From Paradesertivirga sp966210515 (GTDB lineage Bacteria; Bacteroidota; Bacteroidia; Sphingobacteriales; Sphingobacteriaceae), in contig CBIHLM010000029.1 in assembly GCA_966210515.1 (NCBI GenBank), positions 1-50,442 on the forward strand: DNA of 50,442 nt. The letters run 5' to 3'. How positions within the stretch are numbered: position 1 is the stretch's first letter; each line of letters begins with the position of its first letter. Shown here one piece after another: positions 7,512-15,940 of this stretch. Made by a program: the position numbers and the translations under genes. The notes beneath the pieces were generated by a model. That model was not told the origin of the DNA, did no database searches, and was given only the letters and a program-made list of their open reading frames with translations.

Positions 7512-8445
7512 ACGGAGCGCCTAAAATAGCAGGAATAATCAGATTTATCAACCATATAGAAGCTGTTGCCGCCATAATCGCAACCTCATTTGTTGTGATA
7601 AAACTAAAAAAGTAGGTTGCTGTCAGTGTTCTTACTCCTACATCCAGCAAATCCAAAGAGGGTAAAGCCGATTGAATAAAGAACAGAATGAAAATCATCA
7701 TCACCATTTGAAACAATGGAATAGAAGGGATTAACATGCTTATAATTAAACAGTATTGGGACGTAAATACAGCAAACCGAAATAGACTGTATCCAAAAAC
7801 TACGATTAATTCTGAATATTTATACCTGGATAAAATCTTAAAAAACTTCTGAAAAGGCTTTAAAAACTTAATGGCATTAAGAATAGCCAATAAAAAGCTA
7901 ATATTGAAGTAAAGCAATAGAAAAAAGAGGCAATAGCATACAACCAGGATCATCACGCCATAATACAACCAAAAATCCACCCCGACATACCTCCCGATAA
8001 ACCATAAAATAGCTATTGAGCCAAGTATATTGGTAACCACCATTTGACCAACCGCACCTATTCCCATCGCAACTACACCTAGTACGCGCCTTCTGGGCGA
8101 CAAAAAAAATATCCTGCCTCCATACTCTCCGATTCTGTTCGGCGTAAAAACCGCAAGAGTTAAACCGCAAAAAACAGACTCTATTGCTTTAAAAATACTT
8201 ATTCTTTGTATTGGCTTTACTAAAAACTTCCATTTTAGCGCTTCCAAAAACCAGTTTAACAGCATAAGCACAAACACTATTATTAGTATGCTGTATACCT
8301 TCTCAGTTGAAAGATTGGAAATCAGACGCTCAAAGCTCGATAGGTTTTTGTTGTTGTTTAGCTTTTGGAAGATAAAGACAGCGGCCAGTACCAGGATACT
8401 TATCTTGATAACTGTGTTGATTGTCTTTTTCCGGTCGCTTGTCAT
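7471..8445 (-). CDS. Lysylphosphatidylglycerol-synthase-TM / flippase-like integral membrane protein
   Basis: About 324 residues with seven or eight hydrophobic helices. The conserved segment TPNRIGEYGGRI is typical of the UPF0104/LPG-synthase transmembrane family. These proteins lack the catalytic domain of MprF and are thought to move or handle lipids. The start is placed at the ATG at 8443-8445 (MTSDRKK). An upstream in-frame ATG at 8484 would add 13 residues and invade the divergent ruvC promoter region. It overlaps the downstream GT2 gene, suggesting coupled expression and a shared role in glycolipid or envelope lipid metabolism. Confidence 0.8.
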   Translation of the reverse strand: MTSDRKKTINTVIKISILVLAAVFIFQKLNNNKNLSSFERLISNLSTEKVYSILIIVFVLMLLNWFLEALKWKFLVKPIQRISIFKAIESVFCGLTLAVFTPNRIGEYGGRIFFLSPRRRVLGVVAMGIGAVGQMVVTNILGSIAILWFIGRYVGVDFWLYYGVMILVVCYCLFFLLLYFNISFLLAILNAIKFLKPFQKFFKILSRYKYSELIVVFGYSLFRFAVFTSQYCLIISMLIPSIPLFQMVMMIFILFFIQSALPSLDLLDVGVRTLTATYFFSFITTNEVAIMAATASIWLINLIIPAILGAPFVFKLNFFGTNRN

Positions 8446-8513
8446 TAATGGATTTTGCTGCAAGTTTACAAAAAACCTATGCATCTATTCAGATCCGTTT
8501 GCGTTCAGTTTAG

Positions 8514-8521
8514 TATTTTTG
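8514..8521 (+). promoter_or_regulatory. Possible -7 box of ruvC
   Basis: TATTTTTG at 8514-8521 matches TAnnTTTG and lies 5 nt before the preferred ruvC ATG, which would give a leaderless or nearly leaderless transcript. The nearest TTTG (8498-8501) is only 12 nt upstream, shorter than usual, so confidence is low. Confidence 0.3.
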
Positions 8522-8526
8522 TTTGG

Positions 8527-9120
8527 ATGCAGACCGAAACCTCAAAAGAGCGAATTATATTAGGAATAGATCCCGGAACATCAATAATGGGTTACGGACT
8601 TGTGAAAGAAGTTAAGAAAAAGGTCGAAATGCTCAGTCTCGGCATTGTCAAGCTCGATCACTTAGACGATCATCCTTTAAAACTACAACGGATTTTCGAA
8701 AAAACTGTGGCTCTGATCGACGAATACCACCCCGACTGTCTGGCTATTGAAGCTCCTTTTTATGGAAAAAACATTCAGGTTATGCTTAAACTTGGCAGGG
8801 CACAGGGAGTTGCCATGGCGGCCGCTCTTTCCAGAAATATCCCGATCTTCGAATACGCACCCAGAAAAATCAAGCAGTCCATAACCGGGAATGGAAATGC
8901 GACAAAAGAACAAGTATCTGCGATGCTGCAAACGCTTCTGAAATTTACCGAAACGCCGCAATTTCTTGATGCTACCGATGGACTTGCCGTTGCTGTATGT
9001 CACTCGTTCCAGAGAGTAGGACCCGGCGTCCAAAGCAAAAGTTATTCGGGCTGGAGCGCTTTTGTTAAAGACAATGAAAAAAGATTAGCACCCCTGAGCG
9101 TTTTAAAAGAAAAAAAGTAG
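8527..9120 (+). CDS. ruvC: Holliday junction resolvase RuvC
   Basis: Dimeric endonuclease that cuts Holliday junctions together with the RuvAB branch-migration motor. The RNase-H-like core begins LGIDPGTS, carrying the first catalytic Asp. Glu follows in IEAPFYG, and the last two acidic residues are in DATDGLAVAVCHSF. The start is set at the ATG at 8527 (MQTETSKER), giving 197 residues. An in-frame ATG at 8455 adds 24 residues that do not resemble RuvC and would overlap the divergent gene. ruvA and ruvB are not in the window. It is transcribed divergently from the flippase-GT2 genes and converges on the HIT gene 20 nt away. Confidence 0.95.
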   Translation: MQTETSKERIILGIDPGTSIMGYGLVKEVKKKVEMLSLGIVKLDHLDDHPLKLQRIFEKTVALIDEYHPDCLAIEAPFYGKNIQVMLKLGRAQGVAMAAALSRNIPIFEYAPRKIKQSITGNGNATKEQVSAMLQTLLKFTETPQFLDATDGLAVAVCHSFQRVGPGVQSKSYSGWSAFVKDNEKRLAPLSVLKEKK

Positions 9121-9140
9121 GTGGAAATCCGTTTGGCTCT

Positions 9141-9533
9141 TTAAATTTCTGCAGAAATAGCTTGAGCGATTTGTTTAAACTCGTCTTCGGTTAATTTTAG
9201 TTTTTGCCTCGAAAAATTTAAATCCTGCATACTGTTCATCGGAACCAGGTGAATATGTGCATGAGGCACTTCAAGTCCCATTACGGCCACGCCAACGCGC
9301 TGACAGGGAATGGCCTTTTTAATACCCAGGGCAACTTTTTTTGCAAAAGCCTGCAAGCCCAGGTATACATCATCTTCAAGATCAAAAATATAATCGACCT
9401 CGGTTTTTGGAATAACTAATACATGACCCTTTACTAAGGGATTTACATCTAAAAAGGCTAAGAACTCTTCGTTCTCAGCCACTTTATATGCTGGTATTGC
9501 ACCAGAAACAATTTTTGAAAATATTGAAGCCAT
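9141..9533 (-). CDS. HIT-family nucleotide hydrolase
   Basis: Small histidine-triad protein (130 residues) of the Hint/HinT branch, which hydrolyses purine nucleoside phosphoramidates and adenylated substrates. The triad reads HAHIHL at 91-96 within VPHAHIHLVPM, and the early segment IFSKIVSGAIPAYKV is characteristic. It starts on the last base of the greA stop codon (TAATG arrangement), so its translation is probably coupled to greA. This greA-HIT pairing is common in Bacteroidota. Confidence 0.95.
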   Translation of the reverse strand: MASIFSKIVSGAIPAYKVAENEEFLAFLDVNPLVKGHVLVIPKTEVDYIFDLEDDVYLGLQAFAKKVALGIKKAIPCQRVGVAVMGLEVPHAHIHLVPMNSMQDLNFSRQKLKLTEDEFKQIAQAISAEI

Positions 9534-10006
9534 TATCTGGAAATTTCAAGTATCTCAAATTCCATTTTACCCGCCGGAACCGCAATTTCCACCGTATCAC
9601 CAACCGATTTTCCTAATAAACCCTTAGCAATCGGGGATTTAACGGAAATCTTCCCTGATTTCAGATCCGCTTCAGTTTCTGAAACAAGCTGATAGGTCAT
9701 TGCCGCACCGTTTTTGATATTCTTTATTTTAACAATTGACAAAGCCAGCACTTTCGACGTATCAAGTTTTGATTCATCGATTAACCGGGCATTAGCAAGC
9801 GACTCGCCAAGCTTGGCAATTTTTGCTTCGTGCATCCCTTGAGCTTCTTTTGCTGCATCATATTCTGCGTTCTCAGAAAGATCTCCTTTATCCCGCGCTT
9901 CGGCTATTGCTTTAGCTATTTGAGACCTGCCTTCGGTTTTTAAAAAATGCAACTCCTCTTTAAGTTTCTCTATTCCTTCTTTAGTATAATATGTTACCTC
10001 TGTCAT
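9533..10006 (-). CDS. greA: Transcription elongation factor GreA
   Basis: Rescues backtracked RNA polymerase by stimulating transcript cleavage through the secondary channel. The 157-residue length matches GreA. The N-terminal antiparallel coiled coil (about 5-75) carries the acidic tip DKGDLSENAEYDAAKE with the Asp and Glu needed for cleavage. The C-terminal FKBP-like domain includes SPIAKGLLGKSVGDTVEI. The ATG is at 10004-10006. A stable inverted repeat ends 25 nt before it, which is either the terminator of the upstream gene or part of the greA leader. Confidence 0.97.
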   Translation of the reverse strand: MTEVTYYTKEGIEKLKEELHFLKTEGRSQIAKAIAEARDKGDLSENAEYDAAKEAQGMHEAKIAKLGESLANARLIDESKLDTSKVLALSIVKIKNIKNGAAMTYQLVSETEADLKSGKISVKSPIAKGLLGKSVGDTVEIAVPAGKMEFEILEISR

Positions 10007-10030
10007 GACTCACTAGTAGGTTTAAACTGT

Positions 10031-10075
10031 ATAAAAAACAAACAAGACCACACCAGTATTCGTGGTATAGTCTTG
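10031..10075 (-). terminator. Inverted repeat with T-run: terminator or greA leader hairpin
   Basis: CAAGAC at 10043-10048 pairs with GTCTTG at 10070-10075, and ACCAC/GTGGT can pair inside. On the minus strand the stem is followed by TTTGTTTTTTAT, the layout of an intrinsic terminator. It could end transcription from the BadF-type gene, which stops at 10188. It also sits only 25 nt upstream of greA, so it could be an attenuator in the greA leader. Confidence 0.6.
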
Positions 10076-10093
10076 CTTCGTATTAACACGAAG
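10076..10093. repeat. Six-base-pair hairpin next to the greA leader repeat
   Basis: CTTCGT at 10076-10081 and ACGAAG at 10088-10093 form a perfect 6-bp stem with a 6-nt loop. It directly abuts the larger inverted repeat at 10043-10075. Together they make a two-hairpin block between greA and the BadF-type gene. No T-run follows on either strand. Confidence 0.5.
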
Positions 10094-10187
10094 ATATATT
10101 TAGCAAATTATAAAAGCAAATTTTGTTTAAAAGCTCTTATTGAAAACAACGATCCGGCTGATTATTTATTTGTTAACAGTAGCCGAA

Positions 10188-11036
10188 TTAAATCGTTTTG
10201 TTTATAATGTATTGGGTTAGAGCATTTATAGGACTGGCAATTACTTTTCCAAGCTTGATTTTGTACTTCTTACAAACTTCTGTTAAAATATCCTGGAAGA
10301 AGTATGATATAGAACCAACAAAATGACAGGGATAAGCCTGGTAATTTGACTGACGAAGAATATGAATCCTGGCAAATTCCTCGAAGCCCTGAAACAAGAT
10401 GGATTGAATCAACGCATTATCCCGATGCTTATACATGAACCTTGAGAAAGAAGCGAGATAAATGTTTGGCGATGGTTTTTGATAAACATTTGCAATAATA
10501 CTTTCTTTATCGATTTCGTATATAGCCTCAAATGCTTTTTTCAGATCAGCGGGCATCAAACCATATAAATACGCGGTGATTATCTTTTTTCCAAAATAAG
10601 TTCCCGATCCTTCATCTCCCAGAACAAAACCTATCCCGTGCTTTCCATAATGAGCTTGTTCGCCATCAAAGAACGCGATATTCGAGCCCGTGCCCAGCAC
10701 GCAAGTAAAGCCTTTCTTGGTTCCGCAAGTGGCATATACGGCACCTAAAACGTCATCTTCAACATTTATGAAAGCTTTTGAAAATACTTTTGAAAGTCCG
10801 TTGGATACTATTTCTCTTTTATCCGGACTGGAACAGCCGGCGCCAAAGAAATGAACTTCTCTTATTTTAGAATTATATTTTTGAACTTCATCGTAACCGG
10901 AAAGAAGCTTGCAGATTTCTTTTTCGTTAACAAAAAAAGGATTAAGACCTTTAGTGCTAAATTCTACACGCTCATTCTCACTTACTGTTATTGTCCAATC
11001 TGCTTTTGAAGAACCGCTATCGGCTACCAGAATCAT
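10188..11036 (-). CDS. BadF/BadG/BcrA/BcrD-type ATPase, probable N-acetylglucosamine kinase
   Basis: 282-residue ASKHA-fold kinase or ATPase. The phosphate-1 loop is VADSGSSKADW at the N terminus, phosphate-2 is GTGSN (115-119), and GDEGSG (140-145) is the motif typical of the N-acetylglucosamine kinase-like branch, as in eukaryotic NAGK. In Bacteroidota such stand-alone proteins are taken to phosphorylate amino sugars recovered from the cell wall or chitin, but this is inferred from family. It begins 2 nt after the response-regulator gene and is co-transcribed with it. Confidence 0.8.
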   Translation of the reverse strand: MILVADSGSSKADWTITVSENERVEFSTKGLNPFFVNEKEICKLLSGYDEVQKYNSKIREVHFFGAGCSSPDKREIVSNGLSKVFSKAFINVEDDVLGAVYATCGTKKGFTCVLGTGSNIAFFDGEQAHYGKHGIGFVLGDEGSGTYFGKKIITAYLYGLMPADLKKAFEAIYEIDKESIIANVYQKPSPNIYLASFSRFMYKHRDNALIQSILFQGFEEFARIHILRQSNYQAYPCHFVGSISYFFQDILTEVCKKYKIKLGKVIASPINALTQYIINKTI

Positions 11037-11038
11037 TT

Positions 11039-11431
11039 TTACCCAATCTCATTCAATATTTGTTCAGTAAGAGGCTTACTGATAAACTTTGAAACCAGAT
11101 CATTTTCTGCAATTTGCTTCATATCATCCGGGTCAAGAGACGAAGATAACATATAAATTTTTAAGTGAGAACTTTCTAACTCAGTAATATCAGTGAGGCT
11201 AGCAAGAAATTCAAACCCGTCCATCTCGGGCATCCTGATATCAAGAAAAATCACATCAGGCACAGTACCTTCAGCTGCACATTGCTGTAAATAAGCAATG
11301 GCTTTTACCGGCGAATCAATGACAGTGATATCAGCAGCAAAATTATTAGCCTGTATCATTTTCCTGTTGATAAGATTATCAACATAACTATCATCCACAA
11401 GTAATACTGATCTGTATCTAAAATCTTCCAT
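11039..11431 (-). CDS. Single-domain CheY-like response regulator
   Basis: A receiver domain with no output domain (130 residues). The acidic pocket is Asp13/Asp14 (LVDDS), the phospho-acceptor is Asp64 (IFLDIRMPEMDG) and the conserved Lys is Lys119 (FISKPL). No histidine kinase lies near it. The coupling to the downstream sugar-kinase-like gene (2-nt gap) is notable but says little about function. Such proteins usually relay phosphate in a phosphorelay or bind a target by protein contact. Confidence 0.85.
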   Translation of the reverse strand: MEDFRYRSVLLVDDSYVDNLINRKMIQANNFAADITVIDSPVKAIAYLQQCAAEGTVPDVIFLDIRMPEMDGFEFLASLTDITELESSHLKIYMLSSSLDPDDMKQIAENDLVSKFISKPLTEQILNEIG

Positions 11432-11484
11432 ATAAGGCGTAAACCGCAGCTTGGATGTTATCTTCTTACGTATTGAAAGTTAAA

Positions 11485-11499
11485 AAGTTTTATAAACTT
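11485..11499 (-). terminator. Weak intrinsic terminator after the efflux operon
   Basis: AAGTTT and AAACTT form a 6-bp stem with a 3-nt loop. On the minus strand it is followed by TTTAAC, with five T in a row counting the stem end. It lies 17 nt after the tolC stop. The stem is A/T-rich, so strength is doubtful. Confidence 0.35.
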
Positions 11500-11515
11500 A
11501 ATATAAATTTTAATA

Positions 11516-12823
11516 TCACAACTTTATTGAACCGGAAATTTCTTTTAAAGATACTTCCGCTAATTTCGCCTGGTACCTGGAATTATTTAAACGAACGGTG
11601 GCGTTCAGGTAATTAAGTTGCGCATCCCTGATTTCTACCTGGGTAATTGTGCCCAAACGATATCGGGTGAGAGTGATATCCAGGTTCTGGCTCGCAATTT
11701 TTTGATTGCTCTCCTCAAGTTTAACTAAACTCAGGCTGGTCAGGTAGGTTTGATAGGCACTTGCCAACTGCGCGTTTATACTCTGATTAATCCGCTGATA
11801 ATCTAGATCTGCACTTCGAATCAACACTTCAGAATTTTTTTCATTTCTGCGCTGCAGGAAGCCGTTAAAAATATTTATAGATGCATTCAGACCATAGTTA
11901 AATCCCCTGCCGGAAGTTTGTGTGGCAAACCCCAAAGCTGATTCAGACCGGTTAAAGTTATAGCCGCTGTTTAATCCGATAACCGGATAACGATTAGCTT
12001 TTACCTGCTTTAAATCAAGTTCGGCAATTCTTTTGCTGATTAAAGCTGCCCGCAAAGCTGGGTTCTGCTGCATGGCATGCGAAAGGAGCTCAGCAAATAC
12101 AAGTCTCTCCTCAATTTCAAAACTGTCGGCCACTCGAAACTCTACATTAACATCTCTGCCCATTATTTCATTTAAGGCGATCTGCGATGTTCTGTGCATT
12201 ACCTGCTGCTGTAAATAATTAGTTGTATCGGTATTATAATCTACCTGAGCATTCAATACCTCTAAACGCGCTGCCTTACCCACTTCAAAGCGTGTTTGAG
12301 CAGTTTTTACACGTAAACGTGATATGGAAACGGCTGTATCAAACGCTTTAAGCTGTTGTTGCTGCTGAACAAGATTATAATATCGCTCCATCACCTCGCC
12401 TAAAGTCGAAAGAACATTAAGTTGCAGGTTGGCATCGCCCAATCGCTGCAATTCTTTCAACTGATCGTATCTGGCAAACATCCTGAATCCATCAAAAACT
12501 GTCCAGTTTAATCCTACCCCATAATTCAGGGTATTTCCGCGGGCGTTATTCCTTTCTGTAACCACACCCGTCTCGCGGGTTTGTGTGCTGTTTTGAATGG
12601 TATTATTATTATTGAACGTCCCTGAAACAGAGGGGAGCATACCTGCATTAGCCAGATTTACATTCCGATCAGCGATGTCAACATCATTTTTTGAAATAAG
12701 GATATTGTAATTTTTTTCTAAAGTGATTCTTACTGCTTCTTCAAGGGTTAACAGTTCCTGAGCAGAACTTGAACAGGCATAAATCCCACAAAAAAATAGC
12801 AACATTATTTTCTTTAACTTCAT
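11516..12823 (-). CDS. TolC-family outer-membrane efflux channel
   Basis: 435 residues with a signal peptide (about 1-21, ending SSAQ) and two long coiled-coil OEP repeats, roughly 25-210 and 230-430. The typical TolC-type opening LTLEEAVRITLEKNYNI and the repeated alternation of helices and beta-barrel strands fit an outer-membrane channel that docks to the RND pump through the adaptor. It is the last gene of the marR-MFP-RND-tolC operon, 9 nt after the pump gene. It is an RND partner rather than a type I secretion partner because of this context. Confidence 0.92.
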   Translation of the reverse strand: MKLKKIMLLFFCGIYACSSSAQELLTLEEAVRITLEKNYNILISKNDVDIADRNVNLANAGMLPSVSGTFNNNNTIQNSTQTRETGVVTERNNARGNTLNYGVGLNWTVFDGFRMFARYDQLKELQRLGDANLQLNVLSTLGEVMERYYNLVQQQQQLKAFDTAVSISRLRVKTAQTRFEVGKAARLEVLNAQVDYNTDTTNYLQQQVMHRTSQIALNEIMGRDVNVEFRVADSFEIEERLVFAELLSHAMQQNPALRAALISKRIAELDLKQVKANRYPVIGLNSGYNFNRSESALGFATQTSGRGFNYGLNASINIFNGFLQRRNEKNSEVLIRSADLDYQRINQSINAQLASAYQTYLTSLSLVKLEESNQKIASQNLDITLTRYRLGTITQVEIRDAQLNYLNATVRLNNSRYQAKLAEVSLKEISGSIKL

Positions 12824-12832
12824 ACTTATTTC

Positions 12833-15800
12833 TTAATGAGCGCTAATTTCTTCTTGTTCAAATTCTTTTATTCTGTCAAATTCCGGATGGTGTTTACGAT
12901 CCTTAGACCACATCGCATAAATACCCGGAATTACAAATAAAGTCAGTATTAAGGAGAAAATTGTTCCTCCAACAATCACCACTCCCATTCCGATACGGCT
13001 TTGAGAGGCAGCACCTAGAGCCAGCGCAATCGGCAGAGCACCCAGTGCAATAGCCAAACTGGTCATCAAAATCGGACGGAGCCTTGCTTCGGACGCCTCC
13101 ATAATAGCCTGCATTTTAGGTTTTCCCTGTTCGCGCAGCTGATTGGCAAACTCAACAATTAAAATCCCGTTCTTCGTTACCAATCCTATTAGCATAATGG
13201 TTCCGATCTGGCTGAATATATTCCATGTTTGTCCGAAAAGCCACAAAGAAAACATTGCCCCTGCTACCGCCATCGGGACAGTAAGAATAATTATAAGCGG
13301 ATCAAGGAAACTTTCGAACTGCGCTGCAAGAATGAGGTATATAAGTAATAGTGCCAAACCAAAAGCAAATGCAGTATTCGAGCTGCTTTCCACGAAATCT
13401 CGCGATTCACCCGCTAAATCGGTAGAAAAGCTATCATCCAATACTTTGTCCCTTATTTTATCCATCGCCTCAATACCGTCGCCTATACTATTACCTGGCG
13501 ACAAACCGGCAGAAATTGTTGCAGAAAGATATCGGTTGTTATGGTATAACTGGGGCGGACTGCTCCGCTCTTCCAGAGTAACAACATTATCTAACTGAAT
13601 TAATTGCCCGGTTTCACTTCTCACAAACAAAGATGTTAAATCCAGGGGATCGTCTCTGTCCTCCCGTTCAAACTGGCCCATAACCTGGTACTGGCGGCCA
13701 TTCATCATAAAATACCCGAAGCGCTGCCCGCTTAAAGACAGCTGAAGCGTTTGAGCGATATCCAAAACCGAAACGCCCAAACTCTGAGCTTTTTCCCGAT
13801 CGATGGTTATATTGATCTCGGGTTTATTAAACTTCAAATTAACATCTACCATAGAAAAGGTTGGGTCGGCGTTCGCTTCATCCAGGAATTGGGGTATCTT
13901 TTCCTGCAGTTTCTGAAAGTTAGGAGCCTGAATAATGTATTGAATAGGTTGCCCGCCCCTCCGGTTTACAGATATCGTTGGTTGCTGTGTTACAGAAACC
14001 CGCGCTTCTGAATACTTCTTAGTGATCTTCGTTAACTGTGCCGCGATCTCTTGCTGCGAACGTTCCCGTTCGCTGGGTTGCTTCAAGCCAATCCTCGCCA
14101 TTCCACTATTCACAGAACCCGAACCACTAAATCCGGGAGCGGTAATAACAAGAGCAACCTGTTTCTCGGGTACAGAATCGTTTATAACTTGTGTCAGTTC
14201 CTGCATAAAACGATCTGTATAGTCGTAAGAGGCGCCTTCCTGAGCAGAGACTTGGAGCCGTAGCACGCTGCGGTCATCCAAAGGAGCAGTTTCTTTAATA
14301 AGTTTCGAATAGAAGAAAGCAGTGATTGCTAAACAAAGAAAAATGATCGGAAAACTTAGCCATCGCTTTTTCATAAATCTGCCTAAAGCATCGGCATAGC
14401 CAGAGTTCATTTTTTGAAAATAGGGCTCGCTCCAGATGTAGAATTTCGATTTCCTTTGTTCTCCGCCTTTCATCAAATAAGCGTTAAGCATCGGAGTTAG
14501 GGTTAGTGACACGAAAGCCGATATCAAAACCGCCGATCCTATGACGACTCCAAACTCGCGAAATAAACGCCCTACAAAACCTTCGAGGAAAATTACAGGC
14601 AGAAAAACAGCGGCAAGCGTAATCGAGATGGAAATTACAGCCATAAAGATTTCGTTTGACCCTCGGATAGCTGCCTCAATCGGCGACATCCCCTCCTCTA
14701 CCTTTTTATAGATATTCTCGGTTACCACGATCCCGTCGTCCACAACCAAACCGGTTGCCAGAACAATGGCCAATAATGTTAAAACGTTTACAGAAAAGCC
14801 TGCCAGGTACATTATAAAAAAGGTAGCAATAAGCGAAACCGGAATATCAATTAAAGGTCTGAAGGCGATTCCCCAATCACGGAAGAATAAGTAAATAATT
14901 AAAATCACAAGGATCAGAGCAATCAAAATTGTCTCCGCTACTTCAACAACCGACTTTTTGATAAAAATCGTATTATCCATTGCAATGTTCAATTGCAAAT
15001 CTTTCGGCGCCTCGTTCTTTAGCTTTTCAAACTCGTCGTAAAACCGTGAAGCTATCTCCAGATAATTTGTACCGGGTTGGGGAATTATAGCCAGGCCGAT
15101 CATTGGTTGGCCAGACTCACTCATTTTGGTTTCAAGATTTTCTGGACCAAGCTCTGCTGATCCAATATCACTGTAACGGATAATTTTATCGCCGTCTGAT
15201 TTTACTATCAGGTTATTAAACTGCTCTTCAGTAGACAAATTTCCAACAGTTTTCACCACCAGCTCTGTATTTGCTCCGGTAACTTTTCCGGATGGCAACT
15301 CGATATTCTGTCGGTTTAAAGCATTCCTCACGTCAGATACCGTAAGCCCGTACGAAGCAAGCTTGGCCGGGCTCAACCATAAACGCATAGCATAGCGTTT
15401 TTGCCCCCAGATTTGCACACTGCTAACGCCCGGAATAGTCTGAAAACGTTGTGAAAGCACATTCTCCGCATAATCAGTCAGCTGCAGCTGATCTCGCGTA
15501 CTGCTTTGAACAGTCATCGTCAGGATAGATTCGGAATCTGCATCTGCCTTAGAAACTACAGGAGGCGAATCAATATCATCCGGTAAATTCCGTACAGCCT
15601 GCGACACTTTATCACGCACATCATTAGCTGCTTCTTCTAAATCTTTGCTAAGATTAAATTCTATAGTGATGACGCTGGACCCCTGATTACTTGAAGATGT
15701 TATATTACGTATTCCATCGATTGAATTAATGGCTTTTTCAAGCGGTTCAGTAATCTGCGACTCAATTATATCCGAATTAGCGCCCGAATAACTAGTTCTG

Positions 15801-15940
15801 ACAGAAACTATAGCAGGATCTATCGAGGGAAATTCTCTAACACCTAAAAAGGTATAACCGATTACCCCGAAAAGAATAAGCATCAGGTTAATTACAATAG
15901 TAAAAACCGGTCGCTTTATACTGGTGGTTGATAAACTCAT
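12833..15940 (-). CDS. RND efflux transporter, hydrophobe/amphiphile (AcrB-type)
   Basis: Inner-membrane proton-driven pump of 1035 residues, the normal size of the HAE-1 family. It opens with the typical cytosolic start and helix (SIKRPVFTIVINLMLILFG). Twelve membrane helices and two large periplasmic loops are arranged in two repeats. The proton-relay aspartates lie in GLVVDDGIVVTENI near residue 400. No metal-relay motif of the CusA type is seen, so drugs, dyes or lipophilic compounds are more likely than metals. It overlaps the adaptor gene by 4 nt (ATGA). Confidence 0.95.
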   Translation of the reverse strand: MSLSTTSIKRPVFTIVINLMLILFGVIGYTFLGVREFPSIDPAIVSVRTSYSGANSDIIESQITEPLEKAINSIDGIRNITSSSNQGSSVITIEFNLSKDLEEAANDVRDKVSQAVRNLPDDIDSPPVVSKADADSESILTMTVQSSTRDQLQLTDYAENVLSQRFQTIPGVSSVQIWGQKRYAMRLWLSPAKLASYGLTVSDVRNALNRQNIELPSGKVTGANTELVVKTVGNLSTEEQFNNLIVKSDGDKIIRYSDIGSAELGPENLETKMSESGQPMIGLAIIPQPGTNYLEIASRFYDEFEKLKNEAPKDLQLNIAMDNTIFIKKSVVEVAETILIALILVILIIYLFFRDWGIAFRPLIDIPVSLIATFFIMYLAGFSVNVLTLLAIVLATGLVVDDGIVVTENIYKKVEEGMSPIEAAIRGSNEIFMAVISISITLAAVFLPVIFLEGFVGRLFREFGVVIGSAVLISAFVSLTLTPMLNAYLMKGGEQRKSKFYIWSEPYFQKMNSGYADALGRFMKKRWLSFPIIFLCLAITAFFYSKLIKETAPLDDRSVLRLQVSAQEGASYDYTDRFMQELTQVINDSVPEKQVALVITAPGFSGSGSVNSGMARIGLKQPSERERSQQEIAAQLTKITKKYSEARVSVTQQPTISVNRRGGQPIQYIIQAPNFQKLQEKIPQFLDEANADPTFSMVDVNLKFNKPEINITIDREKAQSLGVSVLDIAQTLQLSLSGQRFGYFMMNGRQYQVMGQFEREDRDDPLDLTSLFVRSETGQLIQLDNVVTLEERSSPPQLYHNNRYLSATISAGLSPGNSIGDGIEAMDKIRDKVLDDSFSTDLAGESRDFVESSSNTAFAFGLALLLIYLILAAQFESFLDPLIIILTVPMAVAGAMFSLWLFGQTWNIFSQIGTIMLIGLVTKNGILIVEFANQLREQGKPKMQAIMEASEARLRPILMTSLAIALGALPIALALGAASQSRIGMGVVIVGGTIFSLILTLFVIPGIYAMWSKDRKHHPEFDRIKEFEQEEISAH

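Noticed and set aside
8455..8526. N-terminal extension of RuvC
   Set aside because: The 24 extra residues precede the conserved RuvC start, do not look like RuvC and overlap the divergent gene's upstream region.
13143..13598. 151-codon open frame antisense to the RND pump
   Set aside because: Shadow of the pump gene; no start context, no family resemblance.
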